This document shows positions 48,428 to 57,755 of a DNA stretch of 64,000 bases, piece by piece. The stretch spans positions 1 to 64,000 of the forward strand of contig CAMCXF010000003.1 in the NCBI GenBank assembly GCA_945883235.1, in the 5' to 3' direction. The DNA is from Phenylobacterium deserti. GTDB taxonomy: Bacteria > Pseudomonadota > Alphaproteobacteria > Caulobacterales > Caulobacteraceae. The notes under the pieces are model-generated. The model saw only the letters and a list, made by a program, of their open reading frames with translations. It did not search any database and was not told where the DNA came from. Position 1 is the first letter of the stretch. The number at the start of each line of letters is the position of its first letter. Both the position numbers and the translations under genes were made by a program.

Positions 48428-49516
48428 ATGGACAACGTAACCCTGCGCCTTTCGAAAATGACACGTCGCGCTGTACTGGCCGGTGCGACAGCTGGCAGCC
48501 TCAGCACCTTTGGCGGCGAGGCCCAGGCTTCTACGGGCAAGTTCGATGGCGTGAGCGCCTACCTTGACGCCGGCTACAGGAGTCTCGGTCTGCCCGGTGC
48601 TTCGCTGCTGATCTGGCGTAGGGGAAAGACCCTCTACGAGCGTTACTTCGGCGACTACACCGCCGACACCGTCGTGCCGATTGCCTCGTCCAGCAAATGG
48701 CTTGCTGCCGCGGTACTGATGACGCTGGTCGATGACGGGTTGATCGGTCTGGACAAGCCGCTCTCCACCTACCTGCCACAGTTCGTTGGCAAGAAGGGGG
48801 AGATGACCATTCGCCAGATGTTCGCCCACACCTCTGGGCTGGTCGACCCTGGCGGCGAGGGCGACCAGTGGGACTATGCGATCACCATGGCGCAGTACGC
48901 CGATCGCATCGCCCGCGACGGTGTGCTTCGCGCGGATCCCGGTGTCGAGTTTCGCTACGGTAGTGTCTCGATGCAGCTGGTAGGCGCGGTCGCGGAACAG
49001 GTCACAGGCAAGTCCTGGAACGATCTGTTTCTCGAGCGCATCGCCAAGCCTTGCGATATGCCGAACACAGCCTTCGCCAAGGTCGCAGCGAACCGGAACC
49101 CGATGCTGGCTGGCGGAGCCTCATCTTCTCTTCCAGACTACAGCCACTTCATGGAAATGATCGCCCGTCGCGGGATGTTCCGTGGGCGGCGTGTGATCTC
49201 GGAGGCGTCGGTGCGCGAGATGCAGCGCGACCAGAGCGGCGCCGCGCTCATGAAAGGCGCGTCCAACGACCGCATGGGCCGCGCCTCCCACTATGGCCTT
49301 GGCGAATGGCTGGACGTTCAGGACAAGGATGGGCGGCCCATTCAGGTGAGCAGTCCCGGTGCCTTTGGTTTCCGGCCCTGGCTCCACCTTGATCGCGAGC
49401 TGTTCGGGGTGTTCATGATGCGCCGAACGGGGCGCGCGGCACCCTACGCCAACAACACATTCGACCCTTGGAAGCTTATCGATCTGGTCCATGAAGCGGC
49501 AGATCGGGTGCGCTGA
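48428..49516 (+). CDS. Serine hydrolase (class C beta-lactamase-like), possible Tat substrate
   Basis: MTRRAVLAGATAGSLSTFGGEAQAS leader; IASSSKWLAAAVLMTLVDDGLIGLDKPLSTYLPQF (SxxK), FRYGSVSMQLVG. Confidence 0.9.
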   Translation: MDNVTLRLSKMTRRAVLAGATAGSLSTFGGEAQASTGKFDGVSAYLDAGYRSLGLPGASLLIWRRGKTLYERYFGDYTADTVVPIASSSKWLAAAVLMTLVDDGLIGLDKPLSTYLPQFVGKKGEMTIRQMFAHTSGLVDPGGEGDQWDYAITMAQYADRIARDGVLRADPGVEFRYGSVSMQLVGAVAEQVTGKSWNDLFLERIAKPCDMPNTAFAKVAANRNPMLAGGASSSLPDYSHFMEMIARRGMFRGRRVISEASVREMQRDQSGAALMKGASNDRMGRASHYGLGEWLDVQDKDGRPIQVSSPGAFGFRPWLHLDRELFGVFMMRRTGRAAPYANNTFDPWKLIDLVHEAADRVR

Positions 49517-49522
49517 CGCGGC

Positions 49523-51082
49523 CTACCCCACCTTGCGGTCGCGGCCTTCCCAGTAGGGTTTGCGCAGTTCGCGCCGCAGCACCTTGCCGGACGGATTGCG
49601 GGGCAGGGCGTCGATGAACTCCACGGACTTCGGTGCCTTGAATCCCGCGATCCGTGTCCGGGCCCAGGTGATGATGTCGGCCGCCGAGGGTTGTGCGCCG
49701 GGCACTGCCACGACGATGGCCTTCACGGCCTCGCCCCAGCGTTCGTCCGGCACGCCGATCACGGCGGCGTCGGCGACGCCGGGACAGCCCAGGATCGCGT
49801 TCTCTACCTCGGCCGGATAGACGTTCTCGCCGCCGGAGACGATCATGTCCTTCACCCGGTCGTGGACAAAGAAATAGCCATCGGCGTTCATGTACCCTGC
49901 GTCACCGGTGCGCAGCCATCCATCTGCCCGGATGGTCTCGGCGGTAGCCTCGGGACGGTTCCAGTATCCGGCCATGATGATCGGCCCGCGGATCTCGATT
50001 TCGCCGATTTCGCCGACGGCGACCTCGTTGCCGTCCTCATCGGCGATGCGTGTCTCCAGCGTGGCCCACGAACGCCCGCAGGCGCGCAGCAGTTCTCCCT
50101 GGTGATCGCCGGGCGCGAGCGTCGTGCCCGCGCCGGTGGTTTCGGTCATGCCGTAGAACTGGATGAAGCCGCAGCCGAAGGCCTCTGTCGCCTTGGCCAG
50201 TACGGCTTCGGAGATCGGTGAGGCACCATAGGAGACGCTCTTCAGGCTCGAGAAATCTGTCGCCTGAACGCCCGGTGTCTGCAGCAGGGCGTTGATCATC
50301 ACAGGCGCGAGGAAGACATGGGCGACCCGTTCGGCAGCCATGGCCTGCAACACGTTCGGGGGCACGAAATCCGCCTGCAGCAGGATGCGCCCACCCGAGG
50401 CGAGGCCCGCGAAGCTGATGTTGGTCCCGGCCACGTGGAACATGGGCATCAGGATCAGCACGGTATCGTCGGCCCCATAGGAAAAGCCCTCGACCTGATG
50501 CCGCAGTTCGAGAAACGCCGAGTAGTTGCGGTTGGATAGCCGCACGCCCTTCGGCAGGCCGGTGGTGCCTGAGGTGTAGAGCTGCAGCACGTCATCGTCT
50601 GCGTCGGGAGGCGTCAATATCGCCACCGGCGCAGCATCGCGCAGGGCCGCGTATTCGCCGAATTCCGGGTGTGCGTCGCCCACCCCGATCACTCGGATGG
50701 GCCGGTCAATCTCGGCGACGATCGCTTCGGCGGCGGCATAGAATTCCGGGCTGACGAAGAACAGGTCGGCACCGGAGTCCTTCAGAATGAACGCCACCTC
50801 CGGGATCGCCAGCCGGGTATTGATGGGGGCAAAGCAGGCGCGTGCCTTGGCTACGCCGAAGAAGATCTCGAACCAGGCTTCCGATGCCCGGCCCAGCCAG
50901 GCCACCCGGTCGCCCGGCTTCACACCTGCCTGCTGCAGCATCCCCGCCACCTGGTCCGAGCGGCGGTCCATTTCGGCATAGGTCAGGTCATGGCCCTCGA
51001 AGGCGATGGCCACCTTGTCACCCTGGTGGGCACCGTGGATCCGGGGGATATCGATCAGCAGCTTGATGGGATCTTGGGTCAT
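49523..51082 (-). CDS. AMP-binding acyl-CoA synthetase
   Basis: LQLYTSGTTGLPKGVRLSNRN, GFIQFYGMTETTGAGT, WLRTGDAGYMNADGYFFVHDRVKDMIVSGGENVYPAEVE, PRNPSGKVLRRELR. Confidence 0.96.
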   Translation of the reverse strand: MTQDPIKLLIDIPRIHGAHQGDKVAIAFEGHDLTYAEMDRRSDQVAGMLQQAGVKPGDRVAWLGRASEAWFEIFFGVAKARACFAPINTRLAIPEVAFILKDSGADLFFVSPEFYAAAEAIVAEIDRPIRVIGVGDAHPEFGEYAALRDAAPVAILTPPDADDDVLQLYTSGTTGLPKGVRLSNRNYSAFLELRHQVEGFSYGADDTVLILMPMFHVAGTNISFAGLASGGRILLQADFVPPNVLQAMAAERVAHVFLAPVMINALLQTPGVQATDFSSLKSVSYGASPISEAVLAKATEAFGCGFIQFYGMTETTGAGTTLAPGDHQGELLRACGRSWATLETRIADEDGNEVAVGEIGEIEIRGPIIMAGYWNRPEATAETIRADGWLRTGDAGYMNADGYFFVHDRVKDMIVSGGENVYPAEVENAILGCPGVADAAVIGVPDERWGEAVKAIVVAVPGAQPSAADIITWARTRIAGFKAPKSVEFIDALPRNPSGKVLRRELRKPYWEGRDRKVG

Positions 51083-51269
51083 GCCAGTCCGCGTTTCCTG
51101 TCCGTTCGCAGGCCTGTGAGCGCCTAGCTGACGGAGGCTTAGCGGATGCAACGGGAGCCGCCAATCGTCCACGTTTCCAACTGGAAAGGACGCGGCAGCC
51201 AAGGTCGTGCTTAGATGCCTGGATCAGGGAACACGCGGTCATCAAGAGCCGCCAAGGGACACGCTAGCC

Positions 51270-52994
51270 ATGACCAGACTTCGCCAAATCGCGATGGCCT
51301 CCGTCGCCGTGCTCACGCTGGTTGGAGCCGCGCAGCCGGGGCTGGCCCAGAAGGCCAAACCCGCCGCGGTGGCCAAAAAAGAGGTCTGGCCCGGCCTGCC
51401 ACCCGGCGCGACCGAGGAATACATGGCCCTGCGCGACGGTGTCCGGCTGGGCGCCAATGTGTTCAAGCCGGCAGGCAAGGGGCCATGGCCCGTGGTGCTG
51501 TCCCGCACGCCATACCTCAAGGACGGCCGGATCAGCGAACAAACGCCCAACCCCGGCGAGGCCATGGCCAGGCAGGCCAAGCGCTACACCGACGCTGGCC
51601 TGGTCTTCGTGCTGCAGGATGTGCGTGGCAAGGGCCGGTCCCAGGGCTTCTACACCGCCTTCGAGACCGATATCGAAGACGGCTATGACGCCGTGGAATG
51701 GGCCGCCACCCAGCCCTGGAGCAATGGCAAGGTCGGCATGACCGGCGGCTCGGCGCTCGGCATCACCGCCAACTCGGCCGCCATGGCCGCACCGCCGCAT
51801 CTGGTGGCCAACTATGTGGTGGTCGCGCCAGCGGACCGGCTCTCCTACAGCTATCCGGGCGGCGTGCTGAAAGACAAGGACACCATCGGCTGGCTGCGCG
51901 GGCAGGGGATCTCGGAGGAACAGCTGAACCGGACACGGTCGCGGTCGGTCGACGACGTCAGCTGGAACCGCGTCGCTATGACCACCAACCGCAAGTACAT
52001 CCGCGTGCCCACGTTCCACGTCGGTGGCTGGTACGACATCTTCAACGGCGGCACCGTGGACAATTTCGAGTTCCTGCAGAACCAGGGTTCGCCCGGCGCA
52101 CGTGGCAATCAGAAACTGATGATGGGTCCGTTCGGTCACGGCCCATTGACCGGAGACCTGGCCTATCCCGGCAACGACCGGCTGGCGTTGGGCGGCGATC
52201 AGGAAATCCGTTGGTTCGAACACTGGCTGAAGGGTGTCGACAACGGCATCATGGATGAGCCGCCGGTGTCGTACTTTATGATGGCGGGTGCCCGGACAGG
52301 GGCCTATTCTCCCGGGAACCGGATGCTGACGTCGGCCAACTGGCCCCCGGCGTTCCGCGAGGTTCGCTACTTCCTGACCCCTGACACCGGCTTGACCACA
52401 AAGCCCCCGACGGTTGACGAAGCCAGGACCAGCTACCGCTTCGATCCGGCCAATCCCGTCGCAACATTCGGCGGTGCCAACCTCACGTTCGAGCGTGGAC
52501 CAATGGACCAGCGCGCCGTGGGTCAGCGTCAGGACTATCTACGTTTCCAGACTTCGGTGCTGGACAAGGACGTCGTCATATCGGGCCCAGTAAAAATGGA
52601 GCTCTATGCCGCTACAGACGGCCCCGATACGGATTTCGTGGCCAAGCTGGTGGACGTCTATCCGGATGGCTACGAGGCTTTGGTGCTGGACGCCCCGATC
52701 CGCACCCGGTTTCGCAATGGCCGCATGCCCGACCAGGTCAAGCCGATGACCCCCGGCGCGCCGGAAAAACTGACCATCGACCTTTGGCCCACCGCCATCA
52801 CCTTCGAAAAAGGCCACCGCATCGCGGTGCACGTCACCTCTTCAAACGCGCCCCGGTTCGAAGTGAACCCCAACACTGGCGAGGGTCCCGGCGGCAAGGC
52901 AAAACCGCGGGTGGCAGTGAACACCATCTATATGGACGCGGGCCATCCCACGGCGCTGGTGCTGCCGGTGGTCTATCCGGCTGAGGGCAAGTAG
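51270..52994 (+). CDS. CocE/NonD family hydrolase (secreted)
   Basis: Signal peptide; VWPGLPPGATEEYMALRDGVRLGANVFKPAGKGPWPVVLSRTPY; GKVGMTGGSALGITANSAAM; C-terminal PepX-like beta domain. Confidence 0.92.
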   Translation: MTRLRQIAMASVAVLTLVGAAQPGLAQKAKPAAVAKKEVWPGLPPGATEEYMALRDGVRLGANVFKPAGKGPWPVVLSRTPYLKDGRISEQTPNPGEAMARQAKRYTDAGLVFVLQDVRGKGRSQGFYTAFETDIEDGYDAVEWAATQPWSNGKVGMTGGSALGITANSAAMAAPPHLVANYVVVAPADRLSYSYPGGVLKDKDTIGWLRGQGISEEQLNRTRSRSVDDVSWNRVAMTTNRKYIRVPTFHVGGWYDIFNGGTVDNFEFLQNQGSPGARGNQKLMMGPFGHGPLTGDLAYPGNDRLALGGDQEIRWFEHWLKGVDNGIMDEPPVSYFMMAGARTGAYSPGNRMLTSANWPPAFREVRYFLTPDTGLTTKPPTVDEARTSYRFDPANPVATFGGANLTFERGPMDQRAVGQRQDYLRFQTSVLDKDVVISGPVKMELYAATDGPDTDFVAKLVDVYPDGYEALVLDAPIRTRFRNGRMPDQVKPMTPGAPEKLTIDLWPTAITFEKGHRIAVHVTSSNAPRFEVNPNTGEGPGGKAKPRVAVNTIYMDAGHPTALVLPVVYPAEGK

Positions 52995-53121
52995 GGCTCG
53001 CCAACAATTGATCAACGCCGATGCAACCATTGGTGGGGTCAAGGCGTTGCGGTTTCGTTCTGAAAGGCCCAGATAGGGCCGGTGTGGCTGATCGATGTCT
53101 GCCGGACGATAAGGATTGGCC

Positions 53122-55278
53122 ATGCCCGCGACCGACCGGACCGAACCACGATCGCGGGTTGTGCCCCCAACTGCGGATGCGAATTGGCTGACCCGCTACC
53201 AGAGCCTCCGCCGGGCCACCGAAACCCTGACCCGGTCGCTGACGCCGGAGGACATGGTCGCCCAGTCCATGCCCGATGCCAGTCCGACCAAGTGGCATCT
53301 GGCGCACACCACCTGGTTCTTCGAAACCTTTCTGCTGGTTCCCAATCTGGGGGGCTATCGGGTCTTCGATCCGAAGTTCGGCTACCTTTTCAACTCCTAC
53401 TATGAGGCGGTCGGTCCGCGTCAGCCTCGCCCCGCGCGCGGTTTGCTGACGCGACCGTCACTCGCCGACGTTCTGGCCTATCGCGCCCACGTCGACGCCG
53501 GGATGGCCCGGCTGCTGTCTGGTGACATCGCGCCGTTGACCGCTCTGCTGGATCTGGGTCTGGCACATGAGGAGCAGCATCAGGAGCTGATCCTGATGGA
53601 TATCTTGCACCTGTTCGCCCAGTCGCCTCTGTCGCCGGCCTATGCACCCCACAGGGCGGCCCCCGCGGCGTTGGAATGTACCCCGCTCACCTATGCGAGT
53701 TTTTCCGGCGGCCTGGTCGAGATTGGCCACGGCGACAATGGGTTCATGTTCGATAATGAAGGGCCACGGCACAAGGTTTGGCTCGAACCTTACTGTCTGG
53801 CGAGCCGACTGGTGACCAACGCCGAGTGGCTCGCCTTCATGGCGGACGGGGGTTATGGCCGCGCTGAGTTCTGGCTGGCGGACGGCTGGGCGCAAGTTCA
53901 GGCCGGGGCATGGCGGGCGCCGATCTACTGGCGTGAAAGCGACCAGGGCTGGTCGGCGATGAGCCTGAATGGCGTGCACCCGCTGGAACCATCGGCACCC
54001 GTCAGTCACGTCAGCTACTATGAAGCCGACGCCTATGCCGCCTGGGCCGGAGCGCGTCTACCCACCGAAGCGGAGTGGGAGCATGCCGCACAGGCCGAAG
54101 GCACCGGGTTGGTTCCCGGCGATCTCTGGGAATGGACCCGTAGCGCCTACCTGCCATATCCCGGCTTCAAACCCGCTGCAGGTGCCGTCGGCGAGTACAA
54201 CGGCAAGTTCATGGCTGGTCAGTTCGTCCTGCGCGGCGGTGCCTCCGTCACACCGGGGGGCCACACCCGCACCAGCTACCGGAACTTCTTCTACCCTCAT
54301 CAGCGCTGGATGTTCTCAGGCGTCCGCCTTGCGCAGGACGGTGCCGGTTCGGGGGTCGAAACCTCGGATTTCCTGGCCGACGTCCTGACAGGCCTGTCCC
54401 GATCGACCAAATCCATTCCACCCAAGCACTTTTACGATGACACCGGATCGGAGCTGTTCGAGGCCATAACAGGGCTGGAAGAATACTATCCAACCCGAAC
54501 TGAAATCGCGCTGCTGCGCGGCGCCGCGTCACAGATCGCCCGGCACATTCCCGAAGGTACGGCGCTGGTCGAATTTGGCAGCGGTGCCAGCGTGAAGACC
54601 CGTATCCTGCTGGACGCAGCGCCGCAGGTTGAGGTCTATGCGCCCATCGACATCAGCCCTTCGGCACTGGCGGGCGCTGCCCAGGCGATCCGCGCCGACT
54701 ATCCCGGTCTGGATGTGGCGCCGTTGCGCGACGACTTCACCAACGCCCTGGCATTGCCCGCGGCCTGTGAGGGACGCCCGATTGTCGGTTTCTTCCCAGG
54801 CTCAACCATCGGCAACTTCACGACGGGCGAAGCGCTGGAGTTCCTGGAGGGCGCACGACGCCTGTTGGGCCCGGGCGCGGCCTTCATCGTCGGCGTCGAT
54901 CTGGTCAAGGACGCACAAACGCTTGTGGCGGCCTATGACGACGCGAAGGGCGTAACAGCCGCGTTCAACAAGAACCTGCTGACCCGCATCAATCGCGAGC
55001 TGGGAGGCGATTTCGACCTCGGTGCGTTTGAACACCGTGCGATCTGGAATGACGCCGAGAGCCGGATTGAAATGCATCTTGTGAGCCTGAAGGATCAGGC
55101 AGTGCGCGTTGCGGAAGCGACGTTCCAGTTCAAAACAGGTGAGACCTTGCACACCGAGAACTCGCACAAGTTTACTGTGAAACGTCTGGGCGACCTGGCC
55201 CGCGCCGCAGGCTGGAGGCTTGAGCGGGAATGGGTCAATGACCATCCCGCCTTCGCCATCGTGTTGCTCAGGGGTTAG
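53122..55278 (+). CDS. Fused ergothioneine biosynthesis protein: EgtB-type sulfoxide synthase (DinB_2 + FGE-sulfatase) joined to EgtD-type L-histidine N-alpha-methyltransferase
   Basis: EgtB part: WHLAHTTWFFETF, LAHEEQHQELILMDIL (HxxxH), LPTEAEWEHAA, GDLWEWTRSAYLPYPGFKPAAGAVGEYNGKFM, GQFVLRGGASVTPGGHTRTSYRNFFYPHQRWMFSGVRLA. EgtD part: FLADVLTGLSRSTKSIPPKHFYDDTGSELFEAITGLEEYYPTRTE, LVEFGSGASVKTRILLD, PIVGFFPGSTIGNFT, FIVGVDLVKD. No stop between them. Confidence 0.92.
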   Translation: MPATDRTEPRSRVVPPTADANWLTRYQSLRRATETLTRSLTPEDMVAQSMPDASPTKWHLAHTTWFFETFLLVPNLGGYRVFDPKFGYLFNSYYEAVGPRQPRPARGLLTRPSLADVLAYRAHVDAGMARLLSGDIAPLTALLDLGLAHEEQHQELILMDILHLFAQSPLSPAYAPHRAAPAALECTPLTYASFSGGLVEIGHGDNGFMFDNEGPRHKVWLEPYCLASRLVTNAEWLAFMADGGYGRAEFWLADGWAQVQAGAWRAPIYWRESDQGWSAMSLNGVHPLEPSAPVSHVSYYEADAYAAWAGARLPTEAEWEHAAQAEGTGLVPGDLWEWTRSAYLPYPGFKPAAGAVGEYNGKFMAGQFVLRGGASVTPGGHTRTSYRNFFYPHQRWMFSGVRLAQDGAGSGVETSDFLADVLTGLSRSTKSIPPKHFYDDTGSELFEAITGLEEYYPTRTEIALLRGAASQIARHIPEGTALVEFGSGASVKTRILLDAAPQVEVYAPIDISPSALAGAAQAIRADYPGLDVAPLRDDFTNALALPAACEGRPIVGFFPGSTIGNFTTGEALEFLEGARRLLGPGAAFIVGVDLVKDAQTLVAAYDDAKGVTAAFNKNLLTRINRELGGDFDLGAFEHRAIWNDAESRIEMHLVSLKDQAVRVAEATFQFKTGETLHTENSHKFTVKRLGDLARAAGWRLEREWVNDHPAFAIVLLRG

Positions 55279-55487
55279 GACTCGCGTAGTCGCTTGCGCC
55301 CGACCCCGCGTGAAATTTCGCCGCCTTTACGACCTGCGGTCACGGCGAGATCGCGGTTGCGGGCAAAGCTGCGCTTCTCGCTGGGCACACTGGCACCGCC
55401 CTTGCGGGCGATCTCGAGGCGTCGCTCAAGGGTCATGGCGGCGAACCCTCTCATCGCGCGTGGCTTCTCGAAATCGGGTGTTGGCAT
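55275..55487 (-). CDS. KGG-motif stress-induced-type small protein
   Basis: MPTPDFEKPRAMRGFAAMTLERRLEIARKGGASVPSEKRSFARNRDLAVTAGRKGGEISRGVGRKRLRES; two KGG motifs. Confidence 0.85.
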   Translation of the reverse strand: MPTPDFEKPRAMRGFAAMTLERRLEIARKGGASVPSEKRSFARNRDLAVTAGRKGGEISRGVGRKRLRES

Positions 55488-55614
55488 GGGGATGCTCCTC
55501 TACCGGGACGCGAGCGGGGACGTCTCGCAAGGCGGTATGGATAGAACCCTCAGCCTCTGCAGAGGTTGCGTGGCCACGTACGGATTTTACGCCCGCCGGA
55601 AGGCGTCGATAGGA

Positions 55615-56955
55615 TCAGATCGGCAGATTGACCCGCGCCGTCAGTCCACCACCCACCCGATTGATCAGGCTGACGTCGCCGCCGTGCCCTCGCGCGATGG
55701 ACCGGACGACCGCCAGACCCAGGCCGATGCCGCCGGTCTGCCGACTGCGCGATGGCTCGCGACGATAGAAAGGCTCGAAGACCTTTTCGCTGTCGGCGGC
55801 CGGAATGCCTGGCCCGTCATCATCGATTTCCACGATGGCGTTACCCGCGTCGGAAAACACCCTGGCGCGTGCCTCACCCCCGAACTTGACGGCATTCTCC
55901 AGCAGGTTTGAGACCAGCCGTCGCAACGCCATGGGATCACCCTGGAGGACGACCTTCTCGCCGCGTTCTACTTCGGTCCGGGAGCCCGTCTCCGCCATCT
56001 CGTCGCACAGGCTCTCCACCAGCGATGACAACTCCAGCTGCGTGCGCTCACCCGGCCGGCTGGCGTCGCGCACGAAGGCCAGAGTCGCGGTGATCATCTC
56101 CTCCATCTGATCCAGATCCGCCGCATACTTCCGGCGCTGGTCGTCAGGCAGGCCCTCGATCCGGAACCGCAGGCGGGTCAGCGGGGTCCGCAGGTCATGG
56201 GCGATGGCACCCATCATCGCAGTGCGATCCTCCACATAGCGCCGCAGACGTTGCTGCATCTCGTTGAAGGCGCGGGCCGCTGCGCCGATCTCGGCCGGGC
56301 CCCTGACCTCCAGTGGCGGCGCCAGCGGGTCGCGGCCCAAGCGTTCAGCCGCTTCAGCGAAGACCTTGATCGGCTTGGTGAGCCGACGGGCGAAGACCCA
56401 CGCCACCGGTGCCATAGCGAAGGCCGAGAGTGAGAACCACAACGCCAGCCGTCGCTGCCAGTCGCTCAATCCGACGAGGGGCTTTCGCTGCACGACGGTC
56501 CAGCGCCCGTCGGGCTGCAGGACCCCCAGCTGGAAGGGCGCAATCAGAATGTGTTCATTGGTGTCCGAGGCCCCCCGTGCGGCACGATCACGGACGACGC
56601 GTCCGACGTTCTGATCCGACAGCGGGCCGCGCTCGCCGGCGATGATCACGTGGGAGGTGGGAACTCCGATGTCTGCGGCGAATTTTGCGCGTATGGCGGC
56701 GAACGACGATCCACGCAGCTCAGGCGTCGGGGCCTTGTCGCGCTTCGAGAGCATGAGCGGCCGGCGCTCATCGAAGGCGACTGTACCACCTCGAAATGTC
56801 TGTTCGATCTCGGCCAATCGGTAGAAGTCTGGCGCGGGCGGCGGCAACAGAAACAACAGCATGGCGCTGATCGCCCAGGCCGCCAACAGGCTCAAGCCGG
56901 TCAGGGTGAGCATCTGGACCAGCAAGGGCGCTGTTCGACGCGCCGTCGGCGTCAC
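55615..56955 (-). CDS. Two-component sensor histidine kinase (EnvZ-like)
   Basis: HAMP-like region, MMGAIAHDLRTPLTRLRFRIEGL (H-box), LLENAVKFGGEARARV (N-box), DDGPGIP, GIGLGLAVVRSIARGHGG. Confidence 0.94.
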   Translation of the reverse strand: MTPTARRTAPLLVQMLTLTGLSLLAAWAISAMLLFLLPPPAPDFYRLAEIEQTFRGGTVAFDERRPLMLSKRDKAPTPELRGSSFAAIRAKFAADIGVPTSHVIIAGERGPLSDQNVGRVVRDRAARGASDTNEHILIAPFQLGVLQPDGRWTVVQRKPLVGLSDWQRRLALWFSLSAFAMAPVAWVFARRLTKPIKVFAEAAERLGRDPLAPPLEVRGPAEIGAAARAFNEMQQRLRRYVEDRTAMMGAIAHDLRTPLTRLRFRIEGLPDDQRRKYAADLDQMEEMITATLAFVRDASRPGERTQLELSSLVESLCDEMAETGSRTEVERGEKVVLQGDPMALRRLVSNLLENAVKFGGEARARVFSDAGNAIVEIDDDGPGIPAADSEKVFEPFYRREPSRSRQTGGIGLGLAVVRSIARGHGGDVSLINRVGGGLTARVNLPI

Positions 56956-57689
56956 GACCGCTTGACCTTCGCCGTGAACATATAGCCTTCGTTGCGGATG
57001 GTGCGGATCAGGTCATGGCCGTCTCCACCGTCATCCAGCTTGCGTCTGAGCCGACTGATCTGAACATCGATGGCCCGGTCGAAGGCGTCGGAATCGGGTC
57101 CGCGGGCGAACTCCAGCAATTGATCGCGGGTGAGCACCCGTTGGGGCCGCTCCACGAATGCGCGAAGCAGGGAGAACTCCCCCGACGACAGGTTCACCAC
57201 CACCCCGGGCGGGGAGCGCAGTTCGCGCCGCACCAGATCCAGTCGCCAGCCCGCGAATTCACAACCGGCACCCAGAGCGCCTGATGTCGAACGATGCTCG
57301 GCCCGGCGCAACACCGCGCGGACCCGGGCCAGCAATTCGCGTGGATTGCAGGGCTTGGCCAGATAGTCATCGGCACCCAGTTCAAGGCCGACAATGCGGT
57401 CCGTATCCTCACCCATCGCCGACAGCATAATGATCGGAGGCCCGGCCTCGCTGGAGGTCAGGCGACGGCAGATCGCCAGCCCATCCTCACCTGGCAACAT
57501 CACGTCCAGGACGATCAGGTCGACGGGTCCACGCTCCAGCACGCGCTCCATTTCGTCAGAATCCGAGGCGGTTTCCACGCGATAGCCGTGGCGGCCCAGA
57601 AAATCCGACACCACGTCCCGGATGCCCGGGTCATCGTCGACCATCAGAATGCGGGCACCGGCCTCGGCCATTTCAGTTGTCTGCTCCAT
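56952..57689 (-). CDS. OmpR-family response regulator
   Basis: ILMVDDDPGIRDVVSDFLGRHGYRVETA...LIVLDVMLPGEDGLAICRRL...LGADDYLAKPCNPRELLARVRAVLRR; C-terminal winged helix; ATGA-type overlap with the kinase. Confidence 0.95.
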   Translation of the reverse strand: MEQTTEMAEAGARILMVDDDPGIRDVVSDFLGRHGYRVETASDSDEMERVLERGPVDLIVLDVMLPGEDGLAICRRLTSSEAGPPIIMLSAMGEDTDRIVGLELGADDYLAKPCNPRELLARVRAVLRRAEHRSTSGALGAGCEFAGWRLDLVRRELRSPPGVVVNLSSGEFSLLRAFVERPQRVLTRDQLLEFARGPDSDAFDRAIDVQISRLRRKLDDGGDGHDLIRTIRNEGYMFTAKVKRS

Positions 57690-57755
57690 GGTCGCAAACC
57701 TGCGTGCGTGGCGTATCACCCGGATGTCTAACTTGAAACGCGACGTTCGTGGCGA

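Noticed and set aside
48428-49516. Beta-lactam resistance enzyme
   Set aside because: The serine hydrolase fold is shared with esterases and DD-peptidases; sequence alone does not support beta-lactamase activity.
55294-55911. 205-aa plus-strand ORF after the Egt fusion
   Set aside because: Antisense to the KGG protein and histidine kinase; considered as a possible third ergothioneine gene but has no domain signature.
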